NCBI RefSeq assembly: GCF_000797495.1
Contig: NZ_JTGN01000006.1
Coordinates: forward strand, 241,448-305,447
Origin: Robinsoniella peoriensis
GTDB lineage: Bacteria > Bacillota > Clostridia > Lachnospirales > Lachnospiraceae
Direction of reading: 5' to 3'
DNA: 64,000 nt
In this document: positions 45,452-56,000 of the stretch, piece after piece
How the letters are laid out: every line of letters begins with the position of its first letter
How positions within the stretch are numbered: the first letter of the stretch is position 1
Translations under genes and position numbers: made by a program
The notes under the pieces: generated by a model
Seen by the model: only the letters and a program-made list of their open reading frames with translations
The model's database searches: none
What the model was told of the DNA's origin: nothing

Positions 45452-45545
45452 CAACCTGCTTATTGGTATCCCCCGGTATGATGCCATTTTAATATTTGAG
45501 TATTTTTATTTCAGTTTTTTATTTCAGTTTTTTATTTCAATCATA
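45452..45545. repeat. Tandem AT-rich repeats and hairpin between two subunit genes
   Basis: Three copies of a unit TTTTTATTTCAG lie at about 45502-45540, and GGGATA(N)nTATCCC forms a hairpin near 45452-45475. They fill the gap of about 250 bp between the two paralogous subunit genes and could alter transcript levels. Confidence 0.5.
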
Positions 45546-45558
45546 TTCTTGTTATTTA

Positions 45559-46395
45559 TTAGTTAGTTTCAGAAAAATCATTACCCGGTGCTGTAGGAAT
45601 ATTATTTGTTGTATTGTCAACCTCATATCCTACCGTCCAAACGATAGTTCCTACTTTTGCAGACTGTTCAATCTGTTTGTAATCCCCGCGTTTTCCGCCA
45701 ACCTGTACATCAAATGCCAGGTCTTTAGCTGCGCCGGTTTTAGCCAGTTTCGTAGTAGCATCTACATTAGCTGCATCAGATACATCCGGTGCATCCAGTA
45801 CTACCGCATTTGCCATTTCGAAAGTATTCGCTCCTGCTGCCTTACTGAATTTCTGGCTTTCCAGGCTGAGGGTAAATTCTTTGAATCCCTGTGCGTTTGC
45901 ACTGTGCTTCCAGTAGTTGCGGTCTTTATCAGATCCTTTATTTTCAATAGCTCCTGTCAGATTCACCGGAATACCATCACGACCGCCGCCTGTATTTGCC
46001 TTTGTAGAATAATTCGTAAAGGTCATGGTGCTGTCCTGTTCAACAGCAATCTCATAATCACTGGTATTTGAAGTAGGATCTAACACGTTTACTTTCACAT
46101 TTGGAAGCAGTATGGTACCGTCTGTGGATGACAGCGGATTATTCTGTTTTGCAGCATCCAAAGTTCCGTTTACTACAAATGCAAAAACAGTAGGTACAGT
46201 AACACGAATACGTGCATCTGCATTTGTCTCATCATCTACTACAACACCGGCATACACATCTGTGCCGCCTGGTACAGTAACGACATCACCGCCTGAATTT
46301 GTTGTGGCTGCCATCGCCGGGATTGTCATTGACATGCAGAGTGCTGCTGCTGTTAAGGTTCCTAATACTTTCTTTGCTGTGTTTTTTCTTCTCAT
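45559..46395 (-). CDS. Exported surface protein, subunit-like paralogue 1
   Basis: A 278-residue exported protein. The start is ATG 46395, with GGAGGAAA before it. The signal peptide ends at 'IPAMAA'. The mature part has 'ARIRVTVPTVFAFVVNGTLD', 'ILLPNVKVNVLDP' and near the end 'YKQIEQSAKVGTIVWTV'. It has no cysteine in the mature part, no sorting signal and many Thr/Asn/Ala residues, as in filament subunits. Paralogue 2 lies downstream; the two may alternate or co-assemble. Confidence 0.75.
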   Translation of the reverse strand: MRRKNTAKKVLGTLTAAALCMSMTIPAMAATTNSGGDVVTVPGGTDVYAGVVVDDETNADARIRVTVPTVFAFVVNGTLDAAKQNNPLSSTDGTILLPNVKVNVLDPTSNTSDYEIAVEQDSTMTFTNYSTKANTGGGRDGIPVNLTGAIENKGSDKDRNYWKHSANAQGFKEFTLSLESQKFSKAAGANTFEMANAVVLDAPDVSDAANVDATTKLAKTGAAKDLAFDVQVGGKRGDYKQIEQSAKVGTIVWTVGYEVDNTTNNIPTAPGNDFSETN

Positions 46396-46476
46396 TATAA
46401 TTTCCTCCAATAGTATTTTTTATTTTTTTTATATTTTAAAAGGGTAAATGGCAAACCCATTTAAATCAAATGATCG

Positions 46477-47001
46477 TCAGTTCAGGATCTTAACCCTGAC
46501 TTTGACATTCACCTGGCCGATATCCTCCAGGCTTTCCGGGTCGGTTGCAGTTACAACTGCTGTGCAGTCATACTCCCCTGCTTCCAGGTTATGATCCAGT
46601 TTTACCTTGTCTATGTATTGACCCGGTTTTAAGCCGTCACTTTGATAAAGAACTGTATGGTCTTTATCCAGAGTAAGCGTTACACGGCAGTAATATCTAT
46701 TCTCTTTTATATTTTCAATCCCCAGATTACCTTCACTTTTACCATCTTCAAACACCGGTTCTACATTCATAGAAACATTGAACATCCCTTCTTGTACAAT
46801 GCCGTCCAGCATACCCTGCAGCTCTGTAGGGGTTTTCCCCTCCAGTGTGCCGTCCTTTGCCATCTTGTCAAACCAATATTTACTGGTATCATCCATGTTA
46901 TTTCTATTTAGCAGGAAATACCCTGCCACAGCTGCTGCCGCCAGAAGAAGGAGCAGCAGCAGAACGGCCCATTTTTTGACCTTTCTCTTTTTCTTTTCCA
47001 T
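46477..47001 (-). CDS. Membrane-anchored small surface protein, paralogue A
   Basis: A 174-residue type II membrane protein: basic start, one strongly hydrophobic Leu/Ala-rich segment (11-30), then an outer domain with 'LGIENIKENRYYCRVTL', 'VLYQSDGLKPGQYIDKVKL' and 'GEYDCT'. It stands 17 bp behind the giant gene, with AAAGGAGC before the ATG, and ahead of the first subunit gene. The order giant protein, small anchor, subunit is repeated by the other anchors and subunits. Confidence 0.75.
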   Translation of the reverse strand: MEKKKRKVKKWAVLLLLLLLAAAAVAGYFLLNRNNMDDTSKYWFDKMAKDGTLEGKTPTELQGMLDGIVQEGMFNVSMNVEPVFEDGKSEGNLGIENIKENRYYCRVTLTLDKDHTVLYQSDGLKPGQYIDKVKLDHNLEAGEYDCTAVVTATDPESLEDIGQVNVKVRVKILN

Positions 47002-47018
47002 AAATTGCTCCTTTACTG

Positions 47019-50000
47019 TCAGCGGACTAATTCAAATTTATAAACCATCTGGTATTTCGCCCTGGCATTTTCTTTTACATAAGTATCCGGCTCCGTATAA
47101 GAGGTACCAAATAAAGTATCATTATATTTCTCAAAAAATGCCGTATCAGCTGTTCCTTTAAACGTAAATTTCCCCGATGCACCTGCTTCTAATTCCCCGA
47201 ATTCTATGGGTGTGGTATTCGCTTTTGAAAGGGCAGATTCCGAAAGTCCTGCAAAACCGTTGCTGCTTTCCTGGTCTGCTCCCGCTACTGCCAGATAGAG
47301 CTTTTTATCCAGATCTGATCCTGTCAGTTCCGTTTCATCTCCTACCAGTATCATCTGATCCCACGTAATTCCCTCGGTATGATTGTCATTTCTAAATGCC
47401 ACTACAGTGACTTTTGTCTTATATTTACCACCGTTTGTAATGGTATAATCCGGTGCATCTAATGAAGCATTACGAATATTTTTGTTTTTTGCACTTGCCT
47501 GAAGCGGGTTTTCCACTGCCGCCAGGCAGACCTCTAATGGCACTGAAATATCCATAATTTCATAATTGTATAGTTCCAAAGTGTCATTCTCCGTGGTTGA
47601 TTCCACCAGATAAAGCGCCGGGTTCACCGAGGTAATGGACGTCCCAAGCTTATAGTGGTAATACTCATCGTCAACGGCATCCTCATATGCTTCCTTGATG
47701 TCATACACTGCGATATCTCTTCCATTTACCGGATTGTCGGCACCGATGTCCAGATAATCACTTGCATTCAGCTTTTCCTGGATATGTATCACCCGGTCAG
47801 CTCCCCAGACCGGATTGTCCTGTGTCCCAGTATTCTCTGTTGTCAGATAGATCTCCTGATTTGCCAGTCTGGCTGCACCATATACGATGGTAAAATATCC
47901 ATCCTGGTAAATACCGGCACCTTTTCCTGCACTGTTATTCTTTATCACAGCTCCGTCTAAGTTCAGATTTCCATGATTCGCTATTGCTCCTCCTTCTTCT
48001 TTTCCATTTGATGACAACGTATTATCATTGTGTTCCAGGATTGTTCCCTCATTAAGATTCAGGGTACTTCTTGTTTCTGTAATAATCAGAGGTGCCTCAG
48101 ACTTTGTTGCTTCCGCAACATCTTCCATAGGATCTCCGCTGGCAACCGGCAAGCGGTGCCCATCAATAAGAATCTGCTGCAGGCTCAAACTGCTGCCTTC
48201 TTTTACTTTAAACAATTCTTTTGTATGGCTGCCCGGACTGCTAAAGTTAGGATTTACCTTCATGGCATCGGGAACCACGTATCTTCGAATGTCTACGGAA
48301 CCCCCGATAATGCTGATTTCGCCCGGACTGCCTGCCTCCGAATAAGAGGTTGACGATAACGAAATATCTTTGTCAACGCTTACCGTATCTACTACATACA
48401 GATAACCTCCGCCGATATTCTTCAGCAGCTCATACGCTTTTTTCAGTGTCCGAACCGCATCATTAGGCAGCCCTCCGCTATTTGTATCATCATCTCCATT
48501 CACACCATCAATATATACTCTGCGGCGGAACTGCAGCTCCAGCATGTTTACTTCTCCTGTACGGCTTCCTTTGGAATAAATGTCGGTAACGGACCTTTCA
48601 AGCTGGTACATGGATGCCTCTTCCAGGGTTGGCTCATAGGGCTCCTGGGTACTTGTCCGTCCCGGATACTGTACCAGCGGTCTGCCAAGATACGGATCAT
48701 CCATCGTTATCTGCAATTCACCATTCACCGGTTTGAAGCCACGCAGAGAGATTTCGATAAATTTACTGGACGCTGTATTGCCGATGCTTCCGCTACCGGT
48801 CAGGTGCACCGTTCCTTCTATTTTGGGTGCCCTGTCTAAGATACAGGTTCCGTCCTGGTAAATAGCGCTGCCTTTGCCGTTTGGCGTTTTCACATCCGAG
48901 ATTTCAACACTGACAGCCTGGAAGGTACCTCCATCAACATAGACACCTGCACTCTTTGCATCAGCAGCCGTATTATTATTTCGGTATATCGTTGCGCCTG
49001 CCGGTATAATGAGGCTTCCCTTCACCTGGAAGATCGGCGCCCCAGCTTCTACTTTACCTGCTGCAAATAATGGATTCCCTACTACTTCCTGGCTGTGGCC
49101 GTCGAAATAAACATTATCAACAGTTAATTTTCCGGAAGCAGCTATTTCTATCATTACGCCGGTATAGGTAGGTGTTTTATACTGATCTTTTTCAGGCCGC
49201 TCTTCCTCCCATTCTTCCCATGCATCCGGCTGTGCGTATCTCTGGAAGTAGACCGGACCTTTTGCATCAATTACTTTGACGACGTTTTCATAATATCCGT
49301 GTGCTCCTGTTGAATCATTTATATTATTCATTTTGATTTCATCATCTACGGTAACTTTTCCGACGATTGTGATTACGCCTCCTTCAGCACCTGCCTTTAG
49401 AATTTCATATGCCCTTTCCAGTGTACGGACTGCCTTTTTTGGCGTCTTTCCATCCTCACTGTCATCTCCGCTTTCACCATTGAGATAAACAACCCCTTTT
49501 TGCTGAAGTTCCAGGATATTCTTATCGCTGCTTCTGTTCTCCAAATGATAAATTGCCAAAATCGACGAATCCAGGCTGAAATATTTCTTTGTGTTGCTGT
49601 CAGGCACCGCTCCTGCAGGATATTCGATTACACGGCGTCCTCCATATGGATTGTCCATGTTCAGTTTTAATACCGTACCGTTGACAGGTTTATAAGTTTC
49701 GTCTGCGCTGATGTAACTGCTGGCTGCTTCGTCAGCACCGCTGCCTGTCAGATATACTTCCCCGTTAATAGTTGAGGAGCCTGCAATGCTCATAGATCCG
49801 CCCTGATAGACTGCACTTCCTTTTAATGCGCTTACGTCCTGTATGGTCCCACCATTTACGGTAAGGGTACCTCCATTATTATTTACTGCACCTCCTGTTT
49901 TACCCGCTGGGAGATTGTTTAGCCTTAACTTAGTATCTGTGTTCATGCTGACAGATGCTCCCGGATCTATCCGAATTAAGGAATCTCCTTCTATAACGTC

Positions 50001-53000
50001 ATCTATTTCCCTTCTTCCCAATATCCGGATATTTTCAAGCCTCAGGTCTGCACCCGCAGCTGCCCGGACAACCGGTCCTGTATATGCTGCCCATTCTTTG
50101 CCTGCTCCATAAATTGGAAATCCGGTATAACGGCTTATCCAGGCTGTATCAGGCAGATCCCAGGTCTCTTGTTTATTCACTTCAATCGGACCGCTGGCAT
50201 ATATTACATAATTATTTCCGCCCCCCAAAGATATTGCTTTAGCCATAGTCTCAACAGCCCTGTCCGGATTAGCACCGTTATTGCTGTCTGAACCTTTTTC
50301 ACTGTCTATATAAACACATTGCTTAAGTACAAGATTTGGTGCCTGCTTTTCCAGAACATAGCCTGCTACCTGAGTTGTAAAATATGCAAGGTAACCGGTA
50401 GCATCTAAAATAACATCATTATCCGCTTTTACCACAACGCTGCCTTTTTGAAAACTGCCGGAACAGTCAATCATGTATTTCCTGTTTCTCTGATATATGG
50501 ATCCACCCAAAACCAACGGATAGGATGTACTGGAAAGATAAATTCTGTCAGAAATCACACTTCCGCCGCCCTTCAGATTGAAGGATGGTCCCTCAATATA
50601 AATACCGGCATTTATTTTTTCTGCAGGTATTGCAGTGCTCAGTGGTATGTTATCGCGGATTACTCCACCCGCCACATCCACCTTAGAGGAACTTCCGTAA
50701 TAATAGATTCCTGCACCTCTGTTAGCTTTGTTTCCCCTGATGTTTCCGCTGAGGAATTTTAACGTTCCCCCTACTACGGAGATAGCACCACCTTTGCTAT
50801 AGGAAGTTGATGTGCTTTCCGTTCTAAGTGCTCTGCATATATTATTCTGTATCTCCGCACCATTTATCGTTACCTGGCCGCTGTTAACGAATATTCCGCC
50901 GCCCTGCGCACCATAAGTAGGTGAGGTATTGGTACCATTGTAGATCAATTCGTTATCAGAAATTATTCCGCCGTTGACTGTAATGGTTCCATTGTTAAAT
51001 ACAGTTCCCATTATGTTTGCCGAATAGCTTGACGAATCTGAGATGTTCCCTGTAATTGCTGCGCTTCCCGACATATTCAGTGTTCCGGCATTATAAAAAG
51101 CCGTTCCAGAGATCGTTGATGTTATTTTTTCAGTTCTGTTTCCGGAAATGGTCCCACCGGAAAATTCAAATGTCGAATAGACATTATAATTGTAAACACC
51201 AACTCCATAACTATAGCTGGCAGACCGGTTTACATTATCATCTATATGACCGGAAGTCATGATTACCTTACCGTAATTATAGATGCCGGCAGCATATGCA
51301 TAGCTAGAAGACAGCCCATAGCATTCATTACCAACAATATTTCCACCCTTAATATTCACATTGCCAGAATTTAAAATTGCTGCTCCGCCTTCATTGGAAT
51401 TTGTCTTACGGTTATTCTGTAAATACGCCCCCTGTTCTAAATTGACTACGGCGCTGCTGCTATTGACATTGATAATGGAACCGGAAATTGCTGTATTCAA
51501 CGGGATATTTTCTTTATTTCCATCAATTGTAATGTTTTTTACCGTGAATACCGCACTTCCGCCAAGCTGTATCATATGTCCAAAAAATTGCTCATCCCTT
51601 AATACTTTTGGTTTCCAGGTATCCCCTTTATCATTTGTAAAGGATCCTCCCTCATCAAAGCTCCAGGTATCCCCCTGGGGCTTAGCCGAAGACGACGAGT
51701 AGAAATCTACCGGATAATTGCAGATGATAATACTGGCTCCGGCATCTAATGTTTTTAATATTTCCGCTGCTTTGGCGAATGTTGCCACTGGCGCCCCCCG
51801 GCTCCCACCGTTATTACTGTCATTTCCCGGTACCAGAGTGGGCGTAAGCGCCCCCTGTCCCGCCAGATATACATTATTCTCACCCTGAACAATCAGATTC
51901 GGTGTCCGTGCCTTAATAGATTTATCTTTTGGAAAATTAGCAGTTTTTATAAAGTTGTCGATAAAAGGATCTGCACCTGCAGTAAGGGCTGTATCCGGTT
52001 CCACTAAGACCTGTCCGATAAAGTTATCGCTGCACCCGATATTAAACTTCTGATTATCCGGTTCACTTAACAGCGTAACGGGCTTATTCACATCCTGTAT
52101 ATAGATCTCTCCTGATACCTCAGCCTTACCGCCCAGATTCAGCTTACCGGCACAGTCCACCGCATTTCCAATGGATGTACTGCGATTCCCCTTTATCTCA
52201 ATACCATCTTTAAGCGTGAGTGTCCCCTTTGAACCGACGATAATCCCCTTCCCCTGATTATTGATAACCTTAGCGGTACCTTCCAGAGTCATCTCGATCT
52301 CATTTGGATAAATCGTTGTTATGCCACTGCTTGTATATAAATAATCATCATTAAAAATACCGTTATTACCATTGTCGTTTACCGATGCATCTCCTGACAT
52401 CAGAATACTGCTGGGCCCGGTATAATAACTGGAACTTGTTGTCTTATATCGCTCCAGATAAATCCCATATGATCCATTATTCGAAACTTTGGCACTGTCT
52501 TTTATTTCCACTGCACATGATCTTTTGGACCAGATTCCATAATTGGAATTTGCTTCCGAACGTGAAGTCCCTCCAATAACGGCATTGCCTTCCAGTATAA
52601 TTTTAGGACGTACCGCGGTACTGGTTGAAGTGGTACAATAATCAAAGTATATGCCATAGCTATTTTTACCTATTCTGGACTTACCCCGCAAAATAATACT
52701 GGTGTTATTGATCGCATAAGAAGAATTTCCATACACACCGTAGCTTGATCCTTCAATTTTTGCATTTCCATCCAACACAACAGATAAATTATCAGCATCA
52801 GAATTTGTAGCAGTTATATTATATAAATAAATACCATAATCTTTGTTTTCATTTATAATGGCAGAGTTTCCGTCCATATTGAAACGGCTGCTTTTTGAAA
52901 CCAACGTTGCATAAACACCTCTGCTGCTTTTCAGAATCCGGGCATTGTCATGTAAGGATGCAACATTATTCGCTGCGTACAAGTATATACCTATATCAGA

Positions 53001-56000
53001 CTGTAGAATGGACGAATCCTGATTCATCTCCAGCATTGGCGTATCCGATACTGTCGTTCTTCCTAACAGGCCTGCCCCATACCTGCCCGGGGCCAGAATA
53101 TATGAAGAATCATTCATAATAGCTTTGGAATTATCTCCTTGTATGCCAATGCCGCCTGTACTGCTATTAAGTCCTGGCAGGTTCCCCTGACTGCTGTCAT
53201 TATTCAGGTACCTGTAATTTTCTATACCCGAATGATCCTGCATCGTTAGAGTTCCGCCGCTTAACAACCTGACTGCCCAGTTCCCATGCCAACGGATTAC
53301 CGCTCCGTCCGATTGATCCGGATTAAGCCCCTTCATCAAAATGCTGCCTCCTGCGCTCTCAACTCCATAACTGTAGTTATTTTGCAAAATTGTGTTTTCC
53401 AATATCAGCGATGTATTGGAGGTTAGATAAATCATAGCCTGAATCGTATTATTAGCCCCGTCTACAGCGCCTGCATTTCCGTCCATCAGAAGCTTGCCCA
53501 CGGTAAATTTGCCGGAACCATTGTTTAACAATCTGGCCATAACGCCATAGTAACTGGCAAACCGTTTTACCTGTGCCAGATTTGTATTAATGACATTCCC
53601 TTGGGAATTAGTCGTGTCAGACTGAACAAACTCTTCTGCTTCATAATCCAGCTCCCATTTCTGATCTCCGGCGTCTGCAGGTATCCTTACCTCCCCGCAT
53701 ATGTAAATGTAAGGCTCAAATCCATCCGGATCATAGCCCGGATCTCCCGCAGCCTTTTGGGCATTTATTTTTGCCTCTGCAATCCTGTCTTTCAAAATAT
53801 CTTTTGCCTTCTCAAATGTAAGCACTGCATTAGACGGAGAGGTCCCTGCGTTTGAATCACTTCCATTGGTTCCATCCAGATAAACCCCTTCTCCAACCAG
53901 AATAATATTTTTATTAAATCCTCCCAATTGGGTCTTCGGCGGTATCTCACCTCCTGTAAAATAGGAAACATAAGGCTCTGCATCCTGAATATTTGAATAC
54001 GTATATGTTTTATCAGTAACATTAACTGCGCCATATTTTGCCGGCGTAACGACTACACTGCCCACTTCAAAAGCATTTTTGTTTAAGTATAACGGCATTT
54101 TTCCTTCTGAACCGGTTACCGGCACTTTTTCAAGCAAATATAATTTACTTGTTGCCGTATTTAAAAAGATCTTATCTTTCATATCCAGCGCTTCCGGATC
54201 AATGTAAATCCTGTAGGAAGAAGTAGTACTTATATCCAGATATATCCCGAACTTGCCAGCCTCTGTATTTTTCGAATCATAGGTTCCGCCTAAAAACCAC
54301 ATAGCACTGGATATATAGCAGCTGCTGCCCTGATTCACCGCGGTGTTATTTGTAAGGGAAGAGCCGGTTCCAATATAAGAAGTTCCTCCATTGTTGAAAA
54401 AACCACCACCGTTTTCAGTTGCTTGATTACCGGAAACTTCCGTATCCTCCAAATATATCACTCCACCGACTGTACAAACACCTCCGCCATACTGAGCTGT
54501 GTTATCTTTTAAATACGACTCTGTTACTTTTATCGTATTTCCACTAATATATAATCCGCCGCCACTGGATACCGCATTATTTTCTTTTATCTCCACCCCC
54601 TGCAGAATATCTAAATAACTGCTGGAAGTATAAATGCCGCCTCCATACTGGCTGGAGTTTTTTTGTATGATGCTGCCTGTAATGGAATAACGACTGCTTG
54701 AGTATCCGCCATTGAGATACAATCCACCTCCATAATAACTTTCATTTCCCTGGATTGTTCCTCCTGACATCGAAAAACTGCCAGCGGTAGAATAGACCCC
54801 TCCCCCATAATATGTATTAGTATTATTTTCAATAATACCCCCTTTGATAGTTAAATTACCTCCGGTACTGTAGATTCCTCCGCCATAACGACTGCTGCTG
54901 CTTGTTCCAATTGCTTTATTTCCGGAAATCTTTCCACCATCCATTACCATTTTCACACCGGAACCCAGATATACACCGCCTCCGTAAACGTAATAGCCTG
55001 TACCAGTATTATCTGATATTACTGCGGTTCCACTTAAATTTAGTTCTCCACCAGTTATATAGATTCCGGCGCCATAACTATTGTAGGAAGAACTGCTTCC
55101 AGATGAGGCACCTGTTCCTCTTGCCTCATTATTGGTGATGCTTCCTCCACTGATGTTGAGGATACTGTTTGAACCGGCAGCGTAAATACCGCCTCCAAAG
55201 CCTTTATAATAATCAGATAACGACAGATTGGAATTAATTGTTCCCCCTGTCATATCCAGCTGCGCATTGCTTACATAAACTCCGGCTCCGTATCTGCCTG
55301 AGTCCGCACCGCTGTTGTCGGTAATGCTACCTCCATTTAAAGTAAAAATCGTATCATTTTTATTTACACCTATTACAGATACACCCAGTGATTTCCGGGT
55401 TATCGTCCCCCCGTTCATTGTAAACCTTGTTTCCTTGCCGGATGCTCCCTGAACCTGAACTCCGATCCCCAGATAAGAGCTGTTAAAACCTCTTAAAACA
55501 GTACCATCCTCAGAGGTATAGGTTCCCCCGGGAAGTACATTTATCATGATATTACTGTTATTTTTATAGTCATATTCCATCAGAAGTGAGGAAGTAGTTA
55601 GGTTTCCTCCGTCTTTTACTGACACCAGCGTACCCGGCACCGTTTTATGGTGTGTCGTGTAATCAGTATTTGTCTTACAGCAGGTAATTTTCGCTTCACT
55701 GCTTCTGTCTTTCCCTGCATCATCGATGAAATTCCATACCTCTGTTCCGGTAATGTCAACGGTATCACAGATATAGATCACTCTGTTTTGGGGCGCAATC
55801 TCATCCCAGTTTTCTAATAATATCTTTTTTGCCTGGGCGAAGGTTTTCACTGGCCAGTTACAGTTTCCTCCAAACCACGCATCGTTTCCTTTCTGTCCAT
55901 TGAGATAGACTCCGGTAAAGACAAACTTACGATAAAGTTCAATATGATTTTCAAATACACCGTCACTATCCTCATACGTATCCTTACGAAGTCCCCACCC

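Noticed and set aside
45071..45487. 138-codon minus-strand reading frame
   Set aside because: Its larger part overlaps the exported subunit gene in another frame; no signal or ribosome site supports it.
44509..46395. WxL-domain proteins
   Set aside because: Only the end motif is vaguely similar; the two WxL motifs and the usual partner proteins with DUF916-like domains are not seen.
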